Shown here piece by piece: positions 1 through 7,877 of a DNA stretch of 64,000 bases. The position numbers and the translations under genes are program-made. Within the stretch, counting starts at the first letter, position 1; the number at the start of each line of letters is the position of its first letter. This stretch comes from Bradyrhizobium sp. AZCC 2176 (lineage in GTDB: Bacteria > Pseudomonadota > Alphaproteobacteria > Rhizobiales > Xanthobacteraceae), in assembly GCF_036924645.1 (NCBI RefSeq), contig NZ_JAZHRX010000001.1:806001-870000 (forward strand), read 5' to 3'. A model generated the notes under the pieces. It was given only the letters and a program-made list of their open reading frames with translations, had not been told where the DNA came from and did no database searches.

Positions 1-35
1 GCCGCACCCCGTAAACCCTTCGCCGAATATTGCAT
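1..35 (-). CDS. possible start of a leftward gene cut by the window edge
   Basis: An ATG at 33-35 on the minus strand opens a reading frame that stays open to the left edge, giving about eleven residues (MQYSAKGLRGA). It lies downstream of a good leftward promoter at 115-142, which implies some transcript starts near 105 and runs off the window. The ribosome binding site in front of this ATG is weak, so the true start may lie further left. Product unknown. A regulator or efflux component would fit the TetR-like operators, but that is only a guess. Confidence 0.2.
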   Translation of the reverse strand, partial: MQYSAKGLRGA

Positions 36-114
36 GTGACTATCAATCCCGAGCAAGGGGGTGCGGCGGCTCGCGCCGCTGTCCCGAGAAAAGAGCAAGG
101 CTGTTACAAACCTG

Positions 115-142
115 AGTATAGCAAATCTTGAGCGACGCTCAA
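115..142 (-). promoter_or_regulatory. leftward sigma-70-type promoter
   Basis: Read on the minus strand, TTGAGC (137-142) and TATACT (115-120) are separated by 16 bases, close to the housekeeping -35/-10 pattern. The -35 box is half of a 15-bp palindrome, so a bound repressor would block polymerase directly. It would drive a gene leaving the left side of the window. The deleted tarD gene lies upstream and reads in the same direction. Confidence 0.5.
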
Positions 143-164
143 GAATTATTTGAGCAACGCTCAC
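128..164. promoter_or_regulatory. two tandem palindromic operators, TetR-like
   Basis: TTGAGCGACGCTCAA at 128-142 is a perfect 7+1+7 palindrome. TTGAGCAACGCTCAC at 150-164 is the same site with two changes. Their centres are 22 bp apart, about two helical turns, so both would be bound on the same face. Palindromes of the TTGAGC-N3-GCTCAA form are typical of TetR-family operators in rhizobia. The regulator is not in the window. Confidence 0.5.
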
Positions 165-221
165 AAAATTGGTGAACAATCCGTTGGCAGACCCATCCGG
201 CAATCCGAACTGCCTGGCCCG

Positions 222-572
222 CTACGCCGCCAGGGCCTTCATTTCCTTGTAAAGATCGGATTCTCCTTCGAATCCGATGCCCGGTAGGTCCCAGACCTTG
301 TCCGGATCGAGATTGTCGCCATCGGCATCGAGCAGCGTCTTTGGATCGGCCTCCTTGAGCCGCGGCGCAAAGCGTTCGCGGATCAGTCCGCCCTGCCCGT
401 AGCGGCCATTGGAATTGAAGCCGTAACCGACCACGCGCTTGCCGTCGCGCACGGCATCGGTGACGACGGCGACCAGGCTCGTCGTCATCTTGGTGAAGTC
501 GATATAGGCGTTGCGGATCGGCGAGGAGATCGGTTTTGTGATTTCGCAGACGTCGACGATACGGACGGACAT
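222..572 (-). pseudogene. tarD: D-tartrate dehydratase remnant with in-frame internal deletion
   Basis: The frame encodes 116 residues. Residues 1 to about 94 match, from memory, the N-terminus of the enolase-superfamily D-tartrate dehydratase of Bradyrhizobium (start MSVRIVDV, ending NLDPDKVW). The last 22 residues (DLPGIGFEG to KEMKALAA) match that protein's extreme C-terminus. The intact enzyme has about 389 residues, so some 270 are missing: the whole barrel with its catalytic lysines, histidine and the Asp/Glu magnesium ligands. The join preserves frame, near position 288 (codons for W then D). The product cannot be a dehydratase. A short protein could still be made, because start and stop are intact. 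Confidence 0.8.
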
Positions 573-598
573 GAGATTGGCCCCTTATGCCTCCACCG

Positions 599-682
599 TC
601 ATTGCGAGGAGCGAAGCGACGAAGCAATCCATCAAGCAACGCGTACGGAGGTATGGATTGCTTCGCTTCGCTCGCAATGACG
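599..682. repeat. palindromic intergenic repeat (ATTGCGAG/CTCGCAAT type)
   Basis: The left arm TCATTGCGAG-GAGCGAAGCGA and the right arm ending TCGCTCGCAATGAC are inverted copies around a short middle. The same arms recur at 60684-60763 between kdpC and kdpB. This is a dispersed repeat of Bradyrhizobium intergenic spaces. It sits between the DUF3297 gene and the tarD remnant. Confidence 0.8.
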
Positions 683-696
683 AACGAAAGACCGCG

Positions 697-966
697 TCAA
701 GACGAACTCTTGTCGCGGAAATACGGCTCGACCGGGCCGTGCACCTTGATCGTCAGCGGGTTGCCGTAGCGGTCCTTGGCGTTGCCTGCGGTGACGCGCA
801 CCCAGCCCTCGCTGATGCAATACTCCTCGACATTGGTTTTCTCGACACCCTTGAAACGAATGCCGACGTCGCGCGCGAGGATCTCGGCATTGTAGTACGG
901 GCTGTTCGGATCGACCGAGAGACGGTCGGGGAATTGGTCGTTCATCGCTTTGTTGGTCTCGCTCAC
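697..966 (-). CDS. DUF3297 family protein
   Basis: A small conserved protein of unknown function, 89 residues if translated from the GTG at 964-966. That GTG overlaps the TGA of the glutathione peroxidase gene (GTGA) and has GAGG about eight bases upstream. An ATG at 943-945 would give 82 residues. The core (PDRLSVDP, GIRFKGVEKTNVEEYC, EGWVRV, NPLTIK) is the DUF3297 signature. It is soluble, with no signal peptide. Overlap with the peroxidase gene implies co-translation and perhaps a shared stress role, but no activity is known for the family. Confidence 0.85.
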   Translation of the reverse strand: MSETNKAMNDQFPDRLSVDPNSPYYNAEILARDVGIRFKGVEKTNVEEYCISEGWVRVTAGNAKDRYGNPLTIKVHGPVEPYFRDKSSS

Positions 967-1439
967 AGCAGTGCCTCGATTTCTCTTCGTAGTCCCTCGG
1001 GCGTCACGGTCGGGGCATAGCGCCCGACCACCCTGCCCGACCGGTCGACCAGGAATTTGGTGAAATTCCATTTGATCGACGAACCGAGCAGCCCGGATTT
1101 CTCATTCTTCAGGTGGTTGAACAACGGATGCGCATGGCTGCCGTTGACGTCGATCTTGGCGAACATCGGAAACGTCACGTCATATTTGCGTTCGCAGAAC
1201 TCTCCGATCTGTTTGGCGTCGCCCGGCTCTTGCCCGCCGAACTGGTTGCAAGGAAAACCGAGCACCGCAAAGCCACGCGGCGCGAGTTCGCGTTGCAATT
1301 GCTCGAGGCCCTTGTACTGCGGCGTGAATCCGCAGGCGCTCGCGGTGTTGACGATCAGGAGCACCTGACCTTCAAACCGCTTCAGCGGCACCTCGTCGCC
1401 GGCGAGCGACTGCGCCGTAAAATCATAAACGCCTGGCAT
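963..1439 (-). CDS. glutathione peroxidase family protein
   Basis: This 158-residue thiol peroxidase reduces hydroperoxides, probably with thioredoxin or glutathione as donor. The family motifs are all present: the peroxidatic cysteine in NTASACGFTPQY, the second conserved cysteine in GFPCNQFGGQEPG, and WNFTKFLVD. The active site uses Cys rather than selenocysteine. Length is normal for the bacterial BtuE/BsaA-like group, and there is no signal peptide. The stop overlaps the start of the DUF3297 gene, and the amidase gene ends only 15 bases upstream, so the three genes are probably one minus-strand transcript. Confidence 0.93.
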   Translation of the reverse strand: MPGVYDFTAQSLAGDEVPLKRFEGQVLLIVNTASACGFTPQYKGLEQLQRELAPRGFAVLGFPCNQFGGQEPGDAKQIGEFCERKYDVTFPMFAKIDVNGSHAHPLFNHLKNEKSGLLGSSIKWNFTKFLVDRSGRVVGRYAPTVTPEGLRREIEALL

Positions 1440-1454
1440 CTCGTTCTCTCGAAG

Positions 1455-2846
1455 TCAGCCGGCGGGATCGATCGCCGCCGACGGTGTTCCACCCGCTTCG
1501 ACCGCCTCGCCTGCTGCGAGGCAGAGATCTTCACGGTAGCGGCTGGCGACGAGCTGCACGCCGACAGGAATGCGCCCGACCAGCCCGGTCGAAACCGTTA
1601 GCCCGGGCAGCCCCATGAAGGGAATGGCGATCTGCGGCAATTGCGCATGCCAGACGCGCGCAAACGACGCCTCGTCCTTGCGGTCGAGCTGATCGGGGAA
1701 CGGCAATTCGCCGGATACCGGCATCAGCAGCACCGCATAGTTTTCGAAGAACGCCAGCCATTCGCGGGTCAGCGTCGCGCGGCGCGTCAGCGTTTTCGAC
1801 AGGTCGAACGAATGCACTTTGGCGCGGTTGCCGCGCAGGCAGGCCAGCGCGCCGGGATCGCCTTCGCGCTCGGCCGCTTCCAGTTGCGCCTCGTAGCCGT
1901 CACCGAGCCAGAGTTTTGTCTGGAGATCGGCGGCCTCGCGCAAGGGCGGCGTGTTGGCGATCTCCTCGACGATCCAGCCAGCGCGGGCGAGCCGCTTGCC
2001 CGCATCGGCGACCGCGGCTTTCACCTCGGGCACGGGATCGAGTCCATCCGGGTTGAGACACATCGCGACGCGCTTGGGCATCGCCGGCCCCTCGAGCGGC
2101 GCCGGCACCCACCAGGGATCGCGATAGTCCCTGGCCGACATCGCAGCCAGCGCGATCCTGATATCGCCGACGGTGCGCGCCAGCGGGCCCGAGACGGCGC
2201 TGATCTGTGGCCCGATCGGCCGCTCAGGGAGCGCCGCGTTGAAAGCTGCAATACGTCCCATGGTCGGCCGCAGGCCATGCACGCCGCAGGCGTAAGCCGG
2301 ATAGCGGATCGATCCCGCAATATCAGTGCCATGTGCGATATGCCCGATGCCGGCCGCGACCGCAGCCCCCGCGCCGCCGGACGAGCCGCCCGGGGTGATC
2401 GAGGGATCGCGCGGGTTCTTGGTGTCGCCATGAATGAGATTGGTGGTGAACCAGCGATAGGAAAACGCCGGGCAGTTGGTGCGGCCCAGAATGACGGCGC
2501 CGGATTTGCGCAGATTGTCGATCACCGGGCTGTTGCTTTTTGCGATAGCGTCGCGCTGCAGCTTCAGCCCGTTGGTGGTGGCAAAGCCTTCCTGGTCGAT
2601 ATTGACTTTTACCGTCACGGGCACGCCCGCCAGCGGACCGACATCTTCGCCGCGCCCGATCGCAGCGTCGATAGCGGAAGCCTGCGCCAGGACGTCCTCG
2701 GGCCTGTGGTCGACGACGGCGTTGATCCTGGGGTTGACCGCGTCCAACCGAGCCAGCGCCGCAGCGGCCGCTTCCTTCGCCGAGACGTTCTTCGACCTGA
2801 TCAGCGAAGCCATTTCCGCAGCCGACAGACGCCATAGATCGTGCAT
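1455..2846 (-). CDS. amidase (amidase signature family)
   Basis: This 463-residue hydrolase cleaves a carboxamide; the substrate is not known. The Ser-cisSer-Lys triad is visible: Lys about 80 in GVPVTVKVN, GGSSGGAG near 153-160, and the nucleophile Ser about 179 in GTDIAGSIRYPA. The start at 2846 (MHDLWRLS) is chosen because GGAG lies seven bases before it; an in-frame ATG four codons earlier sits on that site. It is cytoplasmic with no signal peptide. Many enzymes of this family are annotated as GatA, but no gatB or gatC is nearby, so a catabolic amidase is more likely. Confidence 0.9.
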   Translation of the reverse strand: MHDLWRLSAAEMASLIRSKNVSAKEAAAAALARLDAVNPRINAVVDHRPEDVLAQASAIDAAIGRGEDVGPLAGVPVTVKVNIDQEGFATTNGLKLQRDAIAKSNSPVIDNLRKSGAVILGRTNCPAFSYRWFTTNLIHGDTKNPRDPSITPGGSSGGAGAAVAAGIGHIAHGTDIAGSIRYPAYACGVHGLRPTMGRIAAFNAALPERPIGPQISAVSGPLARTVGDIRIALAAMSARDYRDPWWVPAPLEGPAMPKRVAMCLNPDGLDPVPEVKAAVADAGKRLARAGWIVEEIANTPPLREAADLQTKLWLGDGYEAQLEAAEREGDPGALACLRGNRAKVHSFDLSKTLTRRATLTREWLAFFENYAVLLMPVSGELPFPDQLDRKDEASFARVWHAQLPQIAIPFMGLPGLTVSTGLVGRIPVGVQLVASRYREDLCLAAGEAVEAGGTPSAAIDPAG

Positions 2847-2917
2847 GCAAAACTCCATCCGTTGCCGCCCTTGTAGCGCCGGGCGCAGGGCAGCGCCAGC
2901 GGGCCGCCGCCCGGATT

Positions 2918-3484
2918 TTAGCGCATACGGGCGATGAAATAGGCGAGATCGGCGATCTGCTCTGGCGAGATCGGCGCCATCACGTCGGCCATGCTGGCAT
3001 CATAGCCGTGGCGGCTGTTGTCCTTGTACTCGGCAAGCGTCTTGGCGAGATAATCCTGGCGCTGGTTGGCGATGCGCGGGACGTTTTCCTTGCCCGACAA
3101 ATCGGGATTGTGACAGGTGTCGCAGCGGTGCTGCTGCACCAGCGCCTGCCCGCGCTGCATCCGCGCTGGATCGCCATTTTCCGCTGGCGGCGAGGGCTTC
3201 GGTATCCTGGCGATGAAGTCTGAAAAGAGGCGAAGATCGTCGTCGGTGAGCGGCTTCGCCATTTCGTTCATCGGCTCGAAGGTGCGCAGCCTTTCGCGAA
3301 ACATGAAGAGCTGGATCAGGGTGTAAGGCGCCTGCTGGCCGCCGAGCGAGGGCGTGTTCTCGGTCTCGGACTGACCTTTCTCGCCGTGGCAGGCGAGACA
3401 CGGCACGATGCGTTGTTCGATGGTTTCAGCCGGTGCGCATGTTGAAATCAACGCAAACGCCAGTGCCGTTATTGTTTTACGCAT
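2918..3484 (-). CDS. periplasmic diheme cytochrome c
   Basis: The protein has 188 residues and a cleavable signal peptide ([19 protein letters not shown]). Two CxxCH haem sites, CLACH at 29-33 and CDTCH at 121-125, mark two cytochrome c domains in the c4-like manner. The start at 3484 has GGAA seven bases upstream; an upstream in-frame ATG at 3508 lies inside a repeat and lacks a usable site. It follows the sorbosone/glucose dehydrogenase-like gene on the same strand, so it may accept electrons from that enzyme in the periplasm. That pairing is inferred from position. Confidence 0.88.
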   Translation of the reverse strand: MRKTITALAFALISTCAPAETIEQRIVPCLACHGEKGQSETENTPSLGGQQAPYTLIQLFMFRERLRTFEPMNEMAKPLTDDDLRLFSDFIARIPKPSPPAENGDPARMQRGQALVQQHRCDTCHNPDLSGKENVPRIANQRQDYLAKTLAEYKDNSRHGYDASMADVMAPISPEQIADLAYFIARMR

Positions 3485-3503
3485 CAGCCATTTCCGGTAC
3501 GTC

Positions 3504-3584
3504 GTCATTCCGGGGCGATGCGAAGCATCGAACCCGGAATCTCGAGATTCCGGGTCTGGTGCTAACGCACCAGCCCGGAATGAC
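3504..3584. repeat. palindromic intergenic repeat (GTCATTCCGGG type)
   Basis: GTCATTCCGGG at 3504-3514 is mirrored by CCCGGAATGAC ending at 3584. Two smaller hairpins lie inside (GCGATGCGAAGCATCG, and CGGAATCTCGAGATTCCG). It is a dispersed Bradyrhizobium-type repeat lying between the dehydrogenase-like gene and the cytochrome gene, so it would be in their shared transcript if they are co-transcribed. Confidence 0.8.
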
Positions 3585-3608
3585 CAAGTGGAGCGTTCGT
3601 CGCTTCTC

Positions 3609-4895
3609 CTACGACTTCCCCGCCACCTTCTGCTTGCCGTAGGTGATGCGGTAGACCGCACCGTTCCAGTCGTCGGAGACCAAGAGCGAGCCATCCTTCA
3701 TCGGCAGCACGTCGACCGGACGGCCAATATATTTGTTGTCTTCGAGGAAGCCGGTGAGGAACGGCTCCATCGACTTCATCGAGCCGTCCTTGTTCAGCTT
3801 GACGATCACGACGTCACCGCCGACTTTCTTGGTGCGGTTCCATGAGCCGTGCCGCGCGATGATGGCCGCGTTCTTGTAGCCCTTCGGGAACATGCTGCCG
3901 GTGTAGAACCGCATGCCGAGCGCCGCGGAATGCGGTCCCAGCAGGCCGACCGGCGCGGTGTATTCGCTGCAGGATTTGCCCCAGCCGAATTCGGGATCGA
4001 CAATATTGCCCTGCAGACAGTAGGGCGCGCCGAAATGTTCACCAACCTTGGTGATGCGGTTGAGCTCGTCCTCCGGCACGTCTTCCGACATCCAGTCGCG
4101 GCCATTGTCGGTGAAGTAGAGCTGCTTGGTCACCGGATGCCAGTCGAAGCCGACGGTCTGGCGAACGCCCCTGGCGATCACTTCCGCGCCCGAACCGTCG
4201 AGATTCATCCGGCGGATCTGGCCGTGCTCGTCGCTGTGCAGCACGTTGTTGCCGGGCTGGCCGACCGGAACATAGAGCTTGTTGTCGGGGCCGATGCCGA
4301 TGAACTTCCAACCGTGGGCCTCGTCCTTCGGCAGCTTGTCGTAGATCAGGGTCGGCTTCGGCGGGTTGTCGATGACGTCTTCAACCTTGTCGATCTTGGA
4401 GACCTTCGACAGCTCCGCGATGTAGAGCGTGCCGTCCTTGAACGCGATGCCGTTCGGACGGTAGAGGCCGGAGGCCAGCACCTTGACCTCGCGCTTGCCG
4501 TCCTTGTTGACGATGGCATAGACCTTGTCGACGAGGCGGCTGCCGACGAACACCGTGCCCTTGTCGCCCACGGCAAGCGAGCGCGCATTCGCCATGCCCG
4601 CGGCATAGACCTCGATGTTGAAGCCGGCCGGCACTTTGAGCTTCGCCGTCGGCAATTTGTCCGGCGCCGCGGGAATCGGCGGCGGCGCATTCGGCGCGAG
4701 CTTGGCGGCGGCTTCGTTGCCCGCGGGACGTCCCATCAACGGCGATCCCGGCGGAAGCGCGGGTGCGGCCGCAGGCGGTGCGTCGGCGGCAGGTGGCGAT
4801 GCGGCGGGCTGCTGGGCCGCGGCGCCGAGCGTGAAGGCACCGAGGAAGGCACCGGCCAGCAACAGGCTGCGCGGTGCCGACGAATGGCTGATCAT
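3609..4895 (-). CDS. periplasmic sorbosone/glucose dehydrogenase-like beta-propeller protein
   Basis: A 428-residue protein starting at 4895, where AGGGAG stands a few bases upstream. It begins with a signal peptide ([18 protein letters not shown]) and an Ala/Pro-rich linker of about 70 residues. The rest is a six-bladed propeller of the glucose/sorbosone dehydrogenase type ([64 protein letters not shown]). Some members bind PQQ and oxidise aldoses or sorbosone; many are uncharacterised. A cytochrome c gene follows and the pqq genes lie within 1 kb, which supports but does not prove PQQ dependence. Confidence 0.85.
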   Translation of the reverse strand: MISHSSAPRSLLLAGAFLGAFTLGAAAQQPAASPPAADAPPAAAPALPPGSPLMGRPAGNEAAAKLAPNAPPPIPAAPDKLPTAKLKVPAGFNIEVYAAGMANARSLAVGDKGTVFVGSRLVDKVYAIVNKDGKREVKVLASGLYRPNGIAFKDGTLYIAELSKVSKIDKVEDVIDNPPKPTLIYDKLPKDEAHGWKFIGIGPDNKLYVPVGQPGNNVLHSDEHGQIRRMNLDGSGAEVIARGVRQTVGFDWHPVTKQLYFTDNGRDWMSEDVPEDELNRITKVGEHFGAPYCLQGNIVDPEFGWGKSCSEYTAPVGLLGPHSAALGMRFYTGSMFPKGYKNAAIIARHGSWNRTKKVGGDVVIVKLNKDGSMKSMEPFLTGFLEDNKYIGRPVDVLPMKDGSLLVSDDWNGAVYRITYGKQKVAGKS

Positions 4896-5061
4896 GGGTG
4901 TTCTCCCTGGCGGAAGCCTGTTCTCTACACGCGGCACATGGCAGTGCCGACGCCGGTGGCTTTCCGAGCGGCAATCTCCGATATTTTTCCGTCGAAGCGC
5001 AACCGGAAACATGCTTCACGGAAACTGCGCCGGCCGAATCGGCGGCCGGCTTCATCGCACG

Positions 5062-5319
5062 TCAGTGCTTCGTGACCGAGCCGCCGGGGGCGTCGAGGAT
5101 CGCTTCGGCGAACGGAAACTCCAGCACGATTTCACCGTCGTCGTCGGTCACCTCGATGATCGCGCTCAGCAGCGCGCCATCGGCGCCGTCGGTCTTGAGC
5201 AGCTCCCGGATCATGGCGCGCGCCATTTCCCAGGCGCGATCGGGATCGACAAGCACTTCGCCGTCGGGATCTGAGATCAGCTCGTCGCCGATACGGGTGT
5301 TGAAATAATATCTCGGCAT
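5062..5319 (-). CDS. DUF6894 family small protein
   Basis: An 85-residue acidic protein starting MPRYYFNTRIGDEL, with DPDGEVLVDPDRAWEMARAMIREL and a terminal VLEFPFAEAI segment. This is the layout of the DUF6894 family, small cytoplasmic proteins abundant in Bradyrhizobium and without known function. It stands alone on the minus strand, 166 bases upstream of the dehydrogenase-like gene. A 9-bp inverted repeat (CTCCGGTTG / CAACCGGAG, 5334-5360) lies just before its start. Confidence 0.8.
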   Translation of the reverse strand: MPRYYFNTRIGDELISDPDGEVLVDPDRAWEMARAMIRELLKTDGADGALLSAIIEVTDDDGEIVLEFPFAEAILDAPGGSVTKH

Positions 5320-5625
5320 CGGCTGAAACCTGGCTCCGGTTGATGGCCCCGCAACCGGAGGCCGCCTCTATCTCACAAGTTCTTTATCCGGAGCCGGCTG
5401 CGCTCCGTCATACCCAGAATCGCCATTCGCGGTGGCGCGAACAACCGCGAAAGGCTTGATCCCACGTTGTTTTGAGCAACGTCCTCCACACAACCCCGTG
5501 AAATCTCTTTGCGACGCAGCATAAACAAATGGGGTTCCAGGCAAAAGATTTAACTGGCGAACTTTTTGATCCGCAGTACCTTAACCTGCAAGGGTGGAAT
5601 CGCCCGGGTAGCAAGGGAGAGCCAA
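5320..5625. other. intergenic space before pqqA
   Basis: About 300 bases separate the divergent DUF6894 and pqqA genes. It holds an inverted repeat at 5334-5360 (9-bp arms) and a smaller one at 5464-5482 (ACGTTG / CAACGT). No clear -35/-10 pair could be fixed by eye, but the pqq promoter must lie here. No credible gene was found in it. Confidence 0.6.
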
Positions 5626-5706
5626 ATGGCCTGGAAAGCGCCGAAAATCGTCGAAGTATCGGTCGGCATGGAAATCAACATGTATATGTGTGCCACCCGC
5701 AAGTAA
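5626..5706 (+). CDS. pqqA: PQQ precursor peptide PqqA
   Basis: A 26-residue peptide, MAWKAPKIVEVSVGMEINMY followed by MCATRK. It carries the conserved Glu16 and Tyr20 spaced by three residues, which are cross-linked by PqqE and become the PQQ backbone. AGGGAG lies ten bases before the ATG. It is the first gene of the pqq cluster and precedes pqqB by 147 bases, a usual arrangement that lets the peptide be made in excess over the enzymes. Confidence 0.97.
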   Translation: MAWKAPKIVEVSVGMEINMYMCATRK

Positions 5707-5853
5707 GCGGCGCGCGTTTCATAGTCTCACGCAGGTGGACCTCCGGGCCTGACACGTTCCCGATCGCGGGACTGTGTCCGACGCCGGTGTCCACTTTGCG
5801 GCGTTTGTAATTCAGTTTGTGTCTTCAAATCCGAAATCTCCAGGAGACGGATC

Positions 5854-6783
5854 ATGCTTCGCGTCGTCGTCCTGGGCGCCGCGGCAGGCGGCGGTGTTCC
5901 GCAGTGGAATTGCGGATGTCCGGTGTGCGTGAAGGCACGAAGCGACAATCCTGAGCTGCGCAGTACCCAAGCCTCGATCGCGGTCAGCGCCGATGGCGCG
6001 CACTGGTATCTTATCAACGCCTCGCCTGACCTGCGTCAGCAATTGATCGCGACGCCGCAGCTTCACCCCAAGGCCGGACAGCTCCGGCACAGCCCGATTG
6101 CCGGCGTAGTCCTGACCAATGGCGAGGTCGACGCGGTCGCAGGGCTGTTGTCGATGCGCGAGGGGTCGCCCTTTACGCTCTATGCGCATCAGCGGGTGCT
6201 TGCGATTTTGCGATCCAACAGCATCTTTAACGTGCTGGGCGAAAATAACGTGAAACGGCGGCCGATTGAGGTCGACAGGGCGTTCGAGCCCGCCCTGCCT
6301 GACGGCTCCCCATCCGGCATGGAAATCCTTCCCTTCGCGGTTCCCGGCAAGGGCGCGTGGTATCTCGAAGGCAAGGCGCATCCGGCGGGCGGCGATGCCG
6401 CGGGCGATACGCTGGGCTTACGGATTCTGGACAAGGGAACCGGCAGGTACTTCTATTTCCTGGCTGCCTGCGCGAGGGTGACCGACGAACTCAAATCGCG
6501 CCTAGCGGGTGCTGCGCTGGTCTTCTTCGACGGCACCGTGTGGCGCGACGACGAATTGATCGTCCAGGACCTCGGCACCAAGACGGGACAAGGGATGGGC
6601 CATATTTCAATGTCGGGCGAACATGGCGCGATCGAGAGCCTTGCCGGCCTCGATATCGGCCGCAAGATGTTCCTGCATATCAACAACTCCAACCCCGCTC
6701 TGCTCTCCAGCTCGGACGAGCGAAAGGAACTGGAACAAGCGGGCTGGCAGATTCCAGCCGATGGAACGGAGATCACGCTGTGA
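5854..6783 (+). CDS. pqqB: PQQ biosynthesis protein PqqB
   Basis: A 309-residue member of the metallo-beta-lactamase fold, proposed to hydroxylate the tyrosine ring in PQQ assembly. The N-terminus has the fold start (MLRVVVLGAAAGGGVPQWN) and the PqqB-specific zinc site CGCPVC. The usual HxHxDH is replaced by TNGEVDAVAGLL, as expected for PqqB. Length is normal. Its TGA overlaps the GTG start proposed for pqqC. Confidence 0.96.
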   Translation: MLRVVVLGAAAGGGVPQWNCGCPVCVKARSDNPELRSTQASIAVSADGAHWYLINASPDLRQQLIATPQLHPKAGQLRHSPIAGVVLTNGEVDAVAGLLSMREGSPFTLYAHQRVLAILRSNSIFNVLGENNVKRRPIEVDRAFEPALPDGSPSGMEILPFAVPGKGAWYLEGKAHPAGGDAAGDTLGLRILDKGTGRYFYFLAACARVTDELKSRLAGAALVFFDGTVWRDDELIVQDLGTKTGQGMGHISMSGEHGAIESLAGLDIGRKMFLHINNSNPALLSSSDERKELEQAGWQIPADGTEITL

Positions 6784-7559
6784 ATGTCATGGCCAAGGCG
6801 GAAATGACCGCCCACTCGATCGGCAAGGGCATCACGCTCAACAATGCCGATGAACTCGAAGCGATGCTCCGCCACATCGGCGCGACGCGCTATCACAACC
6901 TGCACCCGTTCCACCGGCTGCTGCATGGCGGCAAGCTCAACAAGGGGCAGGTGCAGGCCTGGGCGCTGAACCGCTATTTCTACCAGAGCACGATCCCGCT
7001 GAAGGACGCGATGGTGATTTCGCGCTTCCGGGACCGCGCCACGAGGATCGAATGGCGGCACCGGATCGAGGACCACGACGGCGACCAGGACAGTGAAGGC
7101 GGCATCGAACGCTGGCTCAAGCTGACCGAAGGCCTCGGGCTCGACAGCGCCTATGTGGAATCGACCGAAGGCATCCTGCCGGCGACGCGGTTTGCGGTGG
7201 AAGCCTACGTGCATTTCTGCCGGGACAAGACGCCGCTGGAGGCGATCGCCTCCTCGCTCACGGAACTGTTCGCGCCGAACCTGCATGAGGAACGCATTTC
7301 CGGCATGCTGCAGCACTATGATTTCGTCAATCCTGACATCATGACCTATTTCAGCCGCCGCCTGACGCAGGCCCCGCGCGATGCGGGCTTCGCGCTGGAA
7401 TACGTCAAGGCCAATGCGAAGACGCCGGCGGAACGCGAGGCGGTCTGCAACGCGCTGATCTTCAAGACCAATGTGCTATGGGTTCAGCTCGATGCGCTGT
7501 ATCATGCCTATGTCGAGGGCCATATACCGCCCGGCGCGTTCGTGCCCAAAGGAGAGTAG
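6780..7559 (+). CDS. pqqC: PQQ synthase PqqC
   Basis: A cofactorless oxidase of 259 residues that catalyses the last ring closure and eight-electron oxidation to PQQ. The haem-oxygenase-like helical core is clear (ATRYHNLHPFHRLLHGG, ALNRYFYQSTIPLKD, RHRIEDHDGD, STEGILPATRFAVEAYVHF). The start is taken as GTG at 6780, which overlaps the pqqB stop and has GGAG eight bases upstream. ATG at 6789 would remove three residues and has no site. It is translationally linked to pqqB. Confidence 0.96.
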   Translation: MNVMAKAEMTAHSIGKGITLNNADELEAMLRHIGATRYHNLHPFHRLLHGGKLNKGQVQAWALNRYFYQSTIPLKDAMVISRFRDRATRIEWRHRIEDHDGDQDSEGGIERWLKLTEGLGLDSAYVESTEGILPATRFAVEAYVHFCRDKTPLEAIASSLTELFAPNLHEERISGMLQHYDFVNPDIMTYFSRRLTQAPRDAGFALEYVKANAKTPAEREAVCNALIFKTNVLWVQLDALYHAYVEGHIPPGAFVPKGE

Positions 7560-7565
7560 TGATCG

Positions 7566-7877
7566 ATGGCTGCGAGCCGCAACATCAGTGTCAGCGAGGC
7601 GAGCCGGCCGAAACTGCCGCGACACGCCCGGCTGAAATTCGATGAGACGCGGCAGGTCTGGGTAATCCTGGCGCCGGAGCGCGTGCTGGCGCCGGACGAA
7701 ATCGCGGTGGAAGTGCTGCAGCTCTGCGACGGCGTACGCAGCGTCGGCGATATGGCCGATCAGCTCGCCGCCAGATATGCCGCGGCGCGCGAGGCGATCC
7801 TGACCGACGTTATCGGGATGCTGCAGGACCTCGCCGATAAGGGTTTTCTGACCGAAGCGCGTGAGAAGACGTCATGA
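7566..7877 (+). CDS. pqqD: PqqA-binding chaperone PqqD
   Basis: A 103-residue winged-helix protein of the RiPP recognition family. It binds PqqA and presents it to PqqE. Recognisable stretches are RPKLPRHARLKFDETR, WVILAPERVLAPDE, LCDGVRSVGDMADQLAARY and the C-terminal DLADKGFL. The stop overlaps the pqqE start by four bases (ATGA), fitting the known complex of the two proteins. Confidence 0.96.
   Translation: MAASRNISVSEASRPKLPRHARLKFDETRQVWVILAPERVLAPDEIAVEVLQLCDGVRSVGDMADQLAARYAAAREAILTDVIGMLQDLADKGFLTEAREKTS

Noticed and set aside
5513..5538. GGAAC-N17-CGTC on the minus strand before the DUF6894 gene
   Set aside because: It has a mismatch in the -10 and lies about 200 bases from the gene, too far to claim.
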